64,000 bases of DNA from Flexithrix dorotheae DSM 6795 (GTDB taxonomy: Bacteria > Bacteroidota > Bacteroidia > Cytophagales > Flammeovirgaceae), in contig NZ_KB903509.1 in assembly GCF_000379765.1 (NCBI RefSeq), forward strand, positions 237,769 to 301,768, given 5' to 3'. A program made the translations under genes and the position numbers. The notes under the pieces are model-generated. The model worked only from the letters and a program-made list of their open reading frames with translations. It was not told the origin of the DNA and did not search any database. How positions within the stretch are numbered: the first letter of the stretch is position 1; every line of letters starts with the position of its first letter. This document shows positions 20,144 through 28,193 of the stretch, in pieces.

Positions 20144-20186
20144 AAAAAATAAAAAGGTTCATCAAAACGGATTGATGAACCTTTTT
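20144..20186 (-). terminator. Strong terminator after the ThuA/dehydrogenase/cytochrome gene
   Basis: A perfect 15-bp stem (20151-20165 with 20172-20186, arms AAAAAGGTTCATCAA and its complement) and a 6-nt loop. The A/T-rich arms let it act in both directions. It lies 22 nt after the stop of the large minus-strand gene. Confidence 0.88.
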
Positions 20187-20208
20187 AAGACAATTATTTA
20201 AATTCTAA

Positions 20209-23200
20209 TTACATGCCCTCAGGCTGGTGGAAATAAATCCAGTCGAAAGAAACCTGCCCGGATTCACCTTCACCACCAAATTCAAATGTAAAATACAAAT
20301 CAGTATTCCCTTTTACAGGTTTTGAAAGTGGTACAACAGTTTCTGACCAGTCTTCCTGATTACCATTTGTAAATGGAATTTCACTACTGGCTATTATCTC
20401 CCCATCCACACTTCCTTTTCTAATATTTAAAGTATACCCTGGAGTTCCTGTACAACCTGTTCTGATGGTCAATTTTTGAATACCACTCAAATCAATATCC
20501 TTAAACATAAAATAGGAATTATCCTTAATTTGATTAAGGTGAGTATAATTTTTTCCACCAGGAGTTCTTTTCCTCACATTTTCCTGATCATCATAATCCT
20601 CAGCTTGCAACCTTGGAGCCCTTAGTTTTATCACTTTATTTTCAGAAAGCGGTCCTATCACTTCCCCACCCTGATCGGTATATTCTGCAGTAATCAGATA
20701 GTAACCAGTTGTTCCATTTAAATGCTGATCCGCAGTTAAAGCTCCACTGGTAGATAGAGATGGTTTTACGTACTCCTCATCCAAAGAAACAATAAACCTA
20801 ACCATAGCCTCTGCATCTTCTTTAGCCAGGGAAGGATTGGCCGCCATCATTCTTTCTCCCCAAACTCCGCCACCACCTTTGATCACCTTCTGCGCTAGTT
20901 TCTCAACAGTAGCCTGATCCGAACCATATTTAGCAGCCACATCTTTATAACTTGGCCCAACCGATTCATTTTCCATGTCATGGCAATTTAAACAAAGCTT
21001 TTCCTTCAGCATTACCTTGGCATCAACTATGGCTCCGGTTTGCTTATGGCCTAATTTAACTCCGGCCACATCATCACCAATCGGCATATAATCATAATAA
21101 ACTTTTACTTTTTCTCCTGTCACATTTCCATCTTCCAAATCCTTCACTATTACATTATAATTTACCGAAGAATTGTCCCAGTAAAAACTTTTATTTCCAT
21201 CAAGGTTAATATCCACAATAGGTCTTTCGTTTCCTACCCTGATTTCAATTTCAGCCTCCGAAGATTCTCCATCCTTATCGGAAACTTTTACCTTCGCAGT
21301 ATAAATACCGGCATCCATGAATTCAAAAGATGTAGAAACCCCAGTTCCCTGAGCTTCATCTCCAGTAAAAAACCATTCGTAAGTCAACTCATCCGATTTA
21401 TCGTAATCAAAGGATTTTTCAGCCGTAAAATTCACTTTCATTGGAGCAGCTCCAACTAATTTATCTGCTGAAACTCTGGCGATTGGTGTTCTGTTTCCTG
21501 CGGCATAATCAATTACCCCCAACCTGGCGTTTTCATTTTGAGCAAACCAGTTGGTACCATACTCAATAAAGTAGAAACTTCCTTCATGAAGCTTGATATC
21601 AATCATATTGTTAAACTCGAATGAAGGCAGGAATGGCTCCTGCTTGGAATAATTTCCATTTTCATCCAACGTAATGGCATGAACCCAACCTCTAATCCAA
21701 TCGTAATGGAAAACCTTGTTGTCATAATACTTTGGAAACCTGTTTTTATAAGCACCAAATTCATCATAATGATAAACAGGTCCGGCCATGGCATTTCTAC
21801 CACCTGAGGCCATGTGTGGAAACTTCTTTGTCTCAGCATAAGGATAAAAAACCATTGCAGGCCTTGCAGGTGGTAAATCCTCCACACCAGTATTGTTAGG
21901 AGACGTATTTTTGGGATGCTCCGGATCGAAGAAATCACTTACTTCACCGGTAACATAATTCATTTTTCTATAAGGCTTGTTATCAGCAATGAAATAAGGC
22001 CAGCCATAATAACCAGCAGTTTTAGCCTGGTTAAACTCATCATAACCTCTTGGGCCTCTGTTTGGATTATCTTCTCTGGCATCTGGCCCTACATCTCCCC
22101 AGTATAACCATCCAGTTTTAGAGTCAATGGAAATTCTGTAAGGATTTCTACAACCCATTACATAAATTTCAGGTCTACCACCTGAACCATCTTTTGGGAA
22201 TAAATTTCCATCAGGAATACTGTATGTACCATCATCTTCAGGTTTTATTCTGAGGATTTTTCCCCTTAAATCGTTTGGATTTGATGAGGACTTCTGGGCA
22301 TCGTAGGGACTTCTTCCTGGCCTTTCATCCATAGGTCCGAATCCGTTGGTATCAAACTGTTGCTTACTATTAAACGGGCTGGTATCATCTCCCAAAGAAA
22401 TAAATAAATTACCATCAGGGCCAAATTCTAATGAACCTGCCGAATGACAACATTGCTCCCGTTGTACTGTTGCCTCCAACATTACTTTTTCGCTATCCAA
22501 TAGCAGACTATCCGCCAACATGGTAAATCTGGAAATATACTGCACAGGCTTATCACCAGGAGGGGAATAGAACAAATACAACCTGTTATTATATTCAAAA
22601 TCAGGGTCGAGGGTTAAGCCTAATAGTCCATCCTCAAATTTGGTGTGTACATCCAATTGGGCTATAACTTTTACTTTTTCTGTTTCCGGATCATAAAGCT
22701 TAATGGCTCCCTTTCTTTCAATAAAAAGAATTTTACCATTTGGCAAAATTTCAAGTTCCATCGGTTCATCCAGAAAAGTAGCAAAAACTTTCTTCACGAA
22801 TCGGTTTTCTTCCGGTACTCTCAAAGATTTAGCTTTTGAATAATCCAGTTTGTTATTACCTATGGCATAGTTAATTCCACCTAGAATATGGCTGATAAAT
22901 TCAGGCTCTGAGAACGTTTCCGGTGTGTGGCCAAAGTTAGTGTAGAATGATCGTCCTCCATCAAATTCGTGATACCATGACATTGGATGAAAATCCCCAT
23001 GCTTTCCGGCTCCATAAGATTTTTCATCCACCTTAATAAGGTAATTCAATTCCGAATACATGTTCTTGAAATTGTAAAACTCATCGTTTTTTTCCCAACC
23101 TTCAGGAAGGCCTTCAGTAGATTCGTGGTGGTGATCTAAAACAGTTACTTTCCCTTTCCGAACATTAGGGTTACTCGGATGACCGTTAAAATAACCTCCA

Positions 23201-23595
23201 ACTAATTTCCCATACCAGGGCCAGTCATATTCAGTATCTGCAGCTGCATGGATTCCTACAAATCCACCCCCAGCCTGGATATATCTTTCAAAATCAGCTT
23301 GCTGGATGTGGTCCAGTACATCCATTGTAGTATTAAGAAAAACAATGGCGCTATAAACTTTCAAGGAATCTTCATGGAAGATACTGGAGTTCTCGGTAGT
23401 ATCTACTTTTATTCCATTTTCATTTCCCAATTTAATAAGGGCTGCTTTTCCTGCTTCAATTGAATTGTGCCTGAAGCCGGCAGTTTTTGAAAATACTAAT
23501 ATTCGCTTTTCTTTGGTAGAGCAGGAAATACTTACAGTAATCAGTAATAGTAATAGGATGAGATTTTGTATCCCTCTCCTCGGATAATCATTCAT
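20209..23595 (-). CDS. ThuA / sorbosone dehydrogenase / PKD / cytochrome c / CBM multidomain lipoprotein
   Basis: A 1128-residue exported lipoprotein (lipobox SISC, cysteine 25). Domains in order: ThuA-like class I amidotransferase fold (about 32-245, VFSKTAGFRHNSIEAG, GFVGIHAAADTEYDW); glucose/sorbosone dehydrogenase beta-propeller (about 270-690, GLLGLTLDPDF, EQCCHSAGSLEFGPDGNLFISLGDD, LRGKILRI); PKD domain (about 705-790, DYDKSDELTYEWFFTGD); a cytochrome c domain with heme site C868-L-N-C871-H872; and a C-terminal family 6-type carbohydrate-binding module (about 995-1125). The propeller would oxidise a sugar hydroxyl and the heme would pass electrons on. ThuA domains are linked to 3-keto-sugar metabolism. 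Cofactor (PQQ) and substrate are inferred. The DUF1080 gene upstream on the same strand fits a 3-keto-glycoside pathway. Confidence 0.9.
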   Translation of the reverse strand: MNDYPRRGIQNLILLLLLITVSISCSTKEKRILVFSKTAGFRHNSIEAGKAALIKLGNENGIKVDTTENSSIFHEDSLKVYSAIVFLNTTMDVLDHIQQADFERYIQAGGGFVGIHAAADTEYDWPWYGKLVGGYFNGHPSNPNVRKGKVTVLDHHHESTEGLPEGWEKNDEFYNFKNMYSELNYLIKVDEKSYGAGKHGDFHPMSWYHEFDGGRSFYTNFGHTPETFSEPEFISHILGGINYAIGNNKLDYSKAKSLRVPEENRFVKKVFATFLDEPMELEILPNGKILFIERKGAIKLYDPETEKVKVIAQLDVHTKFEDGLLGLTLDPDFEYNNRLYLFYSPPGDKPVQYISRFTMLADSLLLDSEKVMLEATVQREQCCHSAGSLEFGPDGNLFISLGDDTSPFNSKQQFDTNGFGPMDERPGRSPYDAQKSSSNPNDLRGKILRIKPEDDGTYSIPDGNLFPKDGSGGRPEIYVMGCRNPYRISIDSKTGWLYWGDVGPDAREDNPNRGPRGYDEFNQAKTAGYYGWPYFIADNKPYRKMNYVTGEVSDFFDPEHPKNTSPNNTGVEDLPPARPAMVFYPYAETKKFPHMASGGRNAMAGPVYHYDEFGAYKNRFPKYYDNKVFHYDWIRGWVHAITLDENGNYSKQEPFLPSFEFNNMIDIKLHEGSFYFIEYGTNWFAQNENARLGVIDYAAGNRTPIARVSADKLVGAAPMKVNFTAEKSFDYDKSDELTYEWFFTGDEAQGTGVSTSFEFMDAGIYTAKVKVSDKDGESSEAEIEIRVGNERPIVDINLDGNKSFYWDNSSVNYNVIVKDLEDGNVTGEKVKVYYDYMPIGDDVAGVKLGHKQTGAIVDAKVMLKEKLCLNCHDMENESVGPSYKDVAAKYGSDQATVEKLAQKVIKGGGGVWGERMMAANPSLAKEDAEAMVRFIVSLDEEYVKPSLSTSGALTADQHLNGTTGYYLITAEYTDQGGEVIGPLSENKVIKLRAPRLQAEDYDDQENVRKRTPGGKNYTHLNQIKDNSYFMFKDIDLSGIQKLTIRTGCTGTPGYTLNIRKGSVDGEIIASSEIPFTNGNQEDWSETVVPLSKPVKGNTDLYFTFEFGGEGESGQVSFDWIYFHQPEGM

Positions 23596-23865
23596 ATTTT
23601 AAGATATTTCTTGAGTAGCAGGCGTATACCTATTTATTTTGATAATAATACATTAATAAATGTAACCCGCGAAAATAGCTTTTGATTTTCAATGTTGAAA
23701 CCTATACCAAGATGAATTTTGATTATTTCAGACTGAAAGAGGAATTATTATCAAATATTTAAGAGAAACATTTCATTATTAACAATTTCCCGCTCTCTAC
23801 CTTCATTTTGTAAAAGCTGTGGAATTAATTTGAAGATATCGAAAAAACAGAGATTTTCCCCTAAA

Positions 23866-23903
23866 AGAAAAGCCCGGATAATGTGTTTTATCCGGGCTTT
23901 TCT
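23866..23903 (-). terminator. Terminator between DUF1080 and the large dehydrogenase gene
   Basis: A GC-rich core stem AAAGCCCGGATA/TATCCGGGCTTT (23869-23880 with 23889-23900), extended by three pairs, with an 8-nt loop. It lies 21 nt after the DUF1080 stop. The rest of the 328-nt gap (23596-23865) holds AT-rich sequence with no promoter that I can call. Confidence 0.85.
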
Positions 23904-23923
23904 CAATGCTGTAAAAAACTTTT

Positions 23924-24652
23924 CTAAAGTCTTTTAATTTTTATGTTTCTAAACCATACCTGATCTCCATGGTCCTGTAAAGCTAAATGTCCGTTAGCTA
24001 CCTGACCATATAATGGCCACTGGGTAAATTTACTCTTCTTATACTGCTCATTCCATTTATCACTTCCAAATTGATATTCTACCACTTTGGTTCCATTAAG
24101 CCATTGTTCTACGTTTCCATCTTTTACAATCAATTTCACTTCATTCCACTCCCCAACAGGTTTTACAGTTTCTACTGAAGAAGACTCCATATCGTAGTTA
24201 TCACCAGAACGATGGGTCTTGATTTGTCCATCTTTATGCTTATCATTATCCAGAATCTGCATTTCCGGGCCAGAGTGGTAAACTGCCCCAAGCGTATCGG
24301 CTTCAGCTACTCTGAAGAAAAGACCACTATTTCCTCCTTCAGAAATTTTCCATTCCAGGTTTAATTCAAAATTTTCAAATTTTTCTTTGGTAATGATATC
24401 TCCTCCCCCTTTTCCGGTTAGGGTAATTACGCCATCTTCTTCCACCCATTTATCTGAAATAGTTTCACTTTTAAAATTTCTCCATTGAGATAAATCAAGT
24501 GCTATCCATTCTGCTTCCTCCTTCTGAGGAGCAGTTTCTTCCTCTACTTCAACCACTTCCTCTTTTGGTGCTTCTTTAGAACAACCAATTATTGTGATTC
24601 CTAAAATAAAAATAAGTGAATTGAAGAATGCCTTTCGGTTTGAAATTAGCAT
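23924..24652 (-). CDS. DUF1080 / 3-keto-disaccharide hydrolase-type lipoprotein
   Basis: A 242-residue lipoprotein: signal MLISNRKAFFNSLIFILGI ends in the lipobox IIGC (cysteine 24), followed by a charged EEVVEVEEE linker. The DUF1080 domain covers about residues 50-242: GVITLTGKGGGDIITKEKFENFELNLEWKIS, GNSGLFFRV, GPEMQILDN and the closing HLALQDHGDQVWFRNIKI. This concanavalin-like fold has members shown to hydrolyse 3-keto-glycosides. The next gene on the same strand encodes a ThuA/sugar dehydrogenase, consistent with oxidation followed by cleavage in the periplasm; that link is inference. Confidence 0.88.
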   Translation of the reverse strand: MLISNRKAFFNSLIFILGITIIGCSKEAPKEEVVEVEEETAPQKEEAEWIALDLSQWRNFKSETISDKWVEEDGVITLTGKGGGDIITKEKFENFELNLEWKISEGGNSGLFFRVAEADTLGAVYHSGPEMQILDNDKHKDGQIKTHRSGDNYDMESSSVETVKPVGEWNEVKLIVKDGNVEQWLNGTKVVEYQFGSDKWNEQYKKSKFTQWPLYGQVANGHLALQDHGDQVWFRNIKIKRL

Positions 24653-24746
24653 ATAGTTATTATGTTTAAGTATAAAAAATTAAATTCGCGGATCAAAAAT
24701 GGTTATTTTTTTAATATTTTACACGGCTAATAAGCAACTTTTTTAG

Positions 24747-25685
24747 ATGATTGTATATAATACCAGAAACTGGATTGAATCCTTTAAATTAATCAAATTT
24801 GCCTTCCGGAAAGGAGAAAATTATAAGCAAATGTTTTTATGGTCAATGATTGTTGCTGTATATGCTGCTGCCATTACCATTATCGATTTACATGTGTTAG
24901 AAGATGTTGAATTTAGAATTGATCCTATTTATTTTTCCCTAATTGGTTTTATTATCAGTTTATTGTTGGTTTTCAGGCTCAACACAGCCTATGAAAAATG
25001 GTGGGAAGGACGCAAGCAATGGGGGGCTTTGGTAAATGAATGTAGAATCCTATCCTCCTTATTTCATGCCCTGTTAGCCAAAGAAGATATTAGTAACCGT
25101 AAATTTATGGCTGGTCAAATCTCCAATTTTGCTTTTTCCTTAAAAGAGCATTTACAGGACGATTACCTTTTCAGCGAAATTGAGGATATAGAAAAAGGTT
25201 ATTTTGATGATTTGAAAAACTCCGCTAACATCCCCCACAAAATAGCTACTCAGATTTTGGTGAAGGTGGAAGAACTCATTCAAAGTTACCATATTTCGGA
25301 GTTTGATAAACTAAATATTAAAGAGCAGGTTCAGCAACTATTGCATATTCTGGGGGCATGTGAGCGAATTAAAAACACACCCATTCCATTTTCTCACAGT
25401 AGTTTTATCAAGACCCTGATAGCACTTTACATTCTTGCCTTACCTTTCGGTTTAATTAATTTCTTTTTGTACCTGACCATTCCAACCTGCGCAATTATAG
25501 CCTATGCGCTTGTAGGTCTGGAAGTTATTTCAGACGAGATTGAACAACCATTTGGTAAAGAATTAAATGATTTGCCTTTAAATCATTTATCTTCTTTAAT
25601 TAAGAACAACGTCTATGATATTATGAATGTGGACCCGCAAATTGAGCCAGTTCCTCAAAAAATCCCACTAGGATTACAAACCTGA
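24747..25685 (+). CDS. Bestrophin-family anion channel
   Basis: A 312-residue membrane protein of the bestrophin/YneE family, which forms pentameric anion channels. Family marks are the N-terminal IESFKLIKFAFRKGENYKQM segment, two hydrophobic helices (VAVYAAAITIIDLH and PIYFSLIGFIISLLLVFRLNTAYEKWWEGRKQWG with the conserved N-x-A-Y-x-R/K-W-W-E motif), and the C-terminal helices around ALYILALPFGLINFFLYLTIP, followed by EVISDEIEQPFGKELNDLPL. All landmarks are intact. The following GNAT gene begins 16 nt downstream, so the two may be cotranscribed without an obvious functional link. Confidence 0.92.
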   Translation: MIVYNTRNWIESFKLIKFAFRKGENYKQMFLWSMIVAVYAAAITIIDLHVLEDVEFRIDPIYFSLIGFIISLLLVFRLNTAYEKWWEGRKQWGALVNECRILSSLFHALLAKEDISNRKFMAGQISNFAFSLKEHLQDDYLFSEIEDIEKGYFDDLKNSANIPHKIATQILVKVEELIQSYHISEFDKLNIKEQVQQLLHILGACERIKNTPIPFSHSSFIKTLIALYILALPFGLINFFLYLTIPTCAIIAYALVGLEVISDEIEQPFGKELNDLPLNHLSSLIKNNVYDIMNVDPQIEPVPQKIPLGLQT

Positions 25686-25701
25686 TTATTAAATTATAAA
25701 A

Positions 25702-26148
25702 ATGGATCAGCAATTTCATATTTTACCGATATCAAAATCCTCCTACCAGGATTTAATTGAAATATGGGAAGCCTCAGTCAGAGCAACCCATCATTTCCTT
25801 CCAGAAGAGGACATCCAGTATTTTAAGCCACTTATTTTAGACCAATACTTTGATGCTGTGGAGCTTACCGGAATTTGCAATGCAGAACAAAAAATTGTGG
25901 GATTTTCCGGTGTAGCAGAAAAGATGATAGAGATGCTTTTCATTCACCCAGATTATTTTCGAAAAGGCCTGGGTAAGAAGCTGGTTGAATTGGCCATTAA
26001 GGAAAAAGGAATTAATGCAGTAGATGTCAATGAGCAAAACCCACAAGCAGTAAAATTTTACCAAAAAATGGGTTTTGAAATTAAGAGCAGATCTCCTTTG
26101 GATGGATTGGGAAAACCCTATCCAATTTTACATTTGGAATTGAAATAA
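25702..26148 (+). CDS. GNAT-family N-acetyltransferase
   Basis: A 148-residue acetyltransferase that would move an acetyl group from acetyl-CoA to an unknown amine. The GNAT fold is visible: an N-terminal helix pair (YQDLIEIWEASVRATHHFL), the central strand IEMLFIHPDYF, the CoA pyrophosphate loop RKGLGKKLVE, and the C-terminal AVDVNEQNPQAVKFYQKMGFEIKSR motif. It resembles small YjaB/YiaC-type members. It shares a possible transcript with the bestrophin gene upstream. Confidence 0.88.
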   Translation: MDQQFHILPISKSSYQDLIEIWEASVRATHHFLPEEDIQYFKPLILDQYFDAVELTGICNAEQKIVGFSGVAEKMIEMLFIHPDYFRKGLGKKLVELAIKEKGINAVDVNEQNPQAVKFYQKMGFEIKSRSPLDGLGKPYPILHLELK

Positions 26149-26376
26149 GGTGATGTTTTCGGTTAGTTAGAGCCCCAGCCTCTCCCCTTTTCATTCACAA
26201 ACTATGGATGTGGCTGGGAAAACCTCATGATTTAACAGCAAGTTTTCCAAAAGTAAATTCAATATGTCCTGAATTCTAAAAAATTACCTTTTTATGAAGT
26301 CTGTCCTTTCGGCTTTGACCTAAAGCATATTAATGGTTTCTTTGCATTGAAGGAACAACAATTTTTTTGCCTTCTG

Positions 26377-26416
26377 GCCTTATCCGCGGGTACATGAGCG
26401 ATAGGGCTTTTTTTTT
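26377..26416 (+). terminator. Terminator after the bestrophin/GNAT pair
   Basis: Stem GCCTTATC/GATAGGGC (one T-G wobble) with a 15-nt loop and a nine-T run, 229 nt after the GNAT stop and just before the convergent dnaX end. The intervening bases 26149-26376 show only a weak CCCAGCC/GGCTGGG inverted repeat. Confidence 0.6.
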
Positions 26417-26435
26417 GCCTTTCCACTAACCAGCT

Positions 26436-27059
26436 TTATCCATCCAGATCAAGCCCTAGTTTATTCTTTAGTTCCACTAAAGCAGGGTATTTTTCTGCAA
26501 GGAAAGCCAGCTTTTCTTGTTGGGTATAAAGCATTTTTTTACCTGTCCCAGTCTGAGCGGTTTTAGCCTCGAATACCAACAAGTCATTATGCAATTTCTC
26601 GCTAAAAAACTTGAATAGTATAGGCCGTAATTTGTGGAAGTAGTCCTTTAAAATAGGGTTATGCAAGGCGAATTCTATGGTATAAGGGGCTTTAAATTCT
26701 AAAATCCCATCCTCCAGAATACTGATAAAAAAGTGGTTTTTTTCTCTTTTCACTAACAAAATCAGTTCATTCCAGTGTCTTTTTACATCCTCAAGTGTAA
26801 ATGACCTGTCCCGCTTTTCATCAGCAAGCTTTTTCTTCCGTTCTGTTTCCTCCTTTTCTTTTGCCTCTGTTTCTGCAATCTTTTGCTTCACACTGCTAAT
26901 ACTGGTGGAAATACTTGCAGTACTTTTAAACTTTTGGGCAATCGTTTTTTTGGTATCAGTGCTGGTTTTGGATGTATGTTTAGAAGAGTCGTTTTTTACA
27001 TCACTTTTTTTTTTACCGGCTCCATTTGGGCCAGTTTCACAGCATTGTTGATATGACAC
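26436..27059 (-). CDS. dnaX: DnaX tau-specific C-terminal region, reached by a -1 shift
   Basis: This frame overlaps the end of the gamma frame and continues it. From the A10 tract it reads KKKSDVKNDSSK, a Ser/Thr/Lys-rich linker, a charged helix (AETEAKEKEETERKKKLADEK) and then a folded C-terminal domain (LEDVKRHWNELILLVKREKNHFF ... KTAQTGTGKKMLYTQQEKLAFLAEKYPALVELKNKLGL). The closing block resembles the C-terminal tau region that binds the polymerase alpha subunit. A -1 shift at the A tract joins it after residue 368 of the upstream frame to give a 557-residue tau. It has no plausible start of its own, so it is part of dnaX and not a separate gene. Confidence 0.8.
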   Translation of the reverse strand: MSYQQCCETGPNGAGKKKSDVKNDSSKHTSKTSTDTKKTIAQKFKSTASISTSISSVKQKIAETEAKEKEETERKKKLADEKRDRSFTLEDVKRHWNELILLVKREKNHFFISILEDGILEFKAPYTIEFALHNPILKDYFHKLRPILFKFFSEKLHNDLLVFEAKTAQTGTGKKMLYTQQEKLAFLAEKYPALVELKNKLGLDLDG

Positions 27060-28108
27060 ATTTTCATAAGTGCCAGTTCTACATGAAGCCTTTGGTTTTT
27101 ACTGGATTTATAATGCAAATCACAGTTATTTCCAATGTTCAGGGCAGTCATTAAAAATGAATTCTGCGCTACCTGAGCCTGTTCCTGGTATTTCTCTTTC
27201 ACATTATCGGCAACTTCAAGTAACTTCAATGTTACTTTATCCTTGCACACCAGTAAATTGCGGAAATGCTCACAAAGCCCCACGATGAAATTATGGCCAT
27301 CAAATCCATTTTTCAGGATTTCATCAAAAATGATAAGCGCAGCTGCAACCTCCTCCTTGAGTAAGGCATCAGTTACCTTGAAATAATAATCATAATCAAG
27401 AATATGAAGATTCCTGATTGTAGTCTTAAAATCGATATGACGATCTGTAGAGAAGGTCACAATCATATCGAATAAAGAAAGAGCATCTCTTAAAGCGCCA
27501 TCAGCCTTTTGAGCAATCAGATAAAGGGCTTCACTTTCTGCTGTAATGTTTTCTTTTTCTGCTACACCAGCCAGATGATTGGCAATGTCCTGCACACTAA
27601 TCCTGTTGAAGTCGAATATCTGACAACGGGATAATATGGTAGGGATAACTTTATGCTTTTCAGTGGTAGCCAGTATGAAAATAGCATATGGAGGTGGCTC
27701 TTCCAGCGTTTTCAGAAAAGCATTAAAAGCCGCATTCGAGAGCATATGCACCTCATCTATAATATAAACTTTATACTTCCCTACCTGAGGAGGATACCTC
27801 ACCTGTTCTACAAGGCTTCGGATATCATCCACAGAGTTATTAGAGGCAGCATCAAGTTCATAAATATTATAGTCAAAATTTTGTTCTTTTCCCTTAGCAG
27901 CGGCATCTTCAGAAGTATTGATTAACTTGGCAAGAATTCTGGCACAGGTGGTTTTACCCACACCCCTTGGACCACAAAATAGGAACGCCTGTGCAAGATG
28001 ATTACTTTTTACGGCATTCTGCAAAGTGGTAGTGATATGGGATTGCCCCACCACACTCTCAAAGGAATTGGGTCTGTATTTCCGTGCTGATACTACAAAG
28101 TTCTCCAT
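26996..28108 (-). CDS. dnaX: DNA polymerase III clamp-loader subunit gamma (DnaX domains I-III)
   Basis: AAA+ clamp-loader ATPase that loads the sliding clamp onto primed DNA. Walker A is GPRGVGKTTCARI near residue 45, Walker B/DEVH is VYIIDEVHMLSNAAFNAFLKTLEEPP, and sensor 1 and the arginine finger region are in ILATTEKHKVIPTILSRCQIFDF. Domain III follows to about residue 360. The frame ends only two codons past an A10 run (KKKVM), giving 370 residues, about the span of gamma without the tau C-terminus. The four zinc-binding cysteines normally found after Walker A are absent (TSEDAAAKGKEQNFDYN instead). It lies 81 nt downstream of dapA on the same strand; a hairpin at 28164-28193 may reduce readthrough. 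Confidence 0.93.
   Translation of the reverse strand: MENFVVSARKYRPNSFESVVGQSHITTTLQNAVKSNHLAQAFLFCGPRGVGKTTCARILAKLINTSEDAAAKGKEQNFDYNIYELDAASNNSVDDIRSLVEQVRYPPQVGKYKVYIIDEVHMLSNAAFNAFLKTLEEPPPYAIFILATTEKHKVIPTILSRCQIFDFNRISVQDIANHLAGVAEKENITAESEALYLIAQKADGALRDALSLFDMIVTFSTDRHIDFKTTIRNLHILDYDYYFKVTDALLKEEVAAALIIFDEILKNGFDGHNFIVGLCEHFRNLLVCKDKVTLKLLEVADNVKEKYQEQAQVAQNSFLMTALNIGNNCDLHYKSSKNQRLHVELALMKMCHINNAVKLAQMEPVKKKVM
27005..27014 (-). other. A10 slippery tract in dnaX
   Basis: Ten consecutive A on the coding strand, read as GTA AAA AAA AAA GTG in the gamma frame. Slipping back one base, or one extra A in the transcript, gives AAA AGT GAT and continues into the tau tail. A GGAG sequence sits 5 nt upstream of the tract on the coding strand, in the general position of the stimulatory sequence of E. 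coli dnaX, though spacing is shorter. The tract matches the long-A type used for transcriptional slippage in Thermus dnaX. An assembly error (true length 11) is the alternative. Confidence 0.7.
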
Positions 28109-28163
28109 CCGCCAGTTAGATCATCAATTTTCTTTTTGCCGATTTTTTCAGATTTGCAAGATA

Positions 28164-28193
28164 GTAATCCTGATTTAATTTTTTCAGGATTAC
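28164..28193 (-). terminator. Hairpin between dapA and dnaX
   Basis: Nine-bp stem GTAATCCTG/CAGGATTAC with a 12-nt A/T loop, overlapping the dapA stop. There is no T run after it on the minus strand, so it may be an RNA-stability element rather than a terminator. Confidence 0.35.

Noticed and set aside
26174-26218. CCCAGCC/GGCTGGG inverted repeat after the GNAT gene
   Set aside because: Seven-bp arms with a 31-nt loop and no T run; a better terminator lies further on at 26377-26416.
26436-27059. The dnaX tail as an independent gene starting at an internal ATG
   Set aside because: Its first 19 residues (MSYQQCCETGPNGAG...) overlap the gamma frame and make no sense, while joining at the A10 tract gives a normal tau protein.
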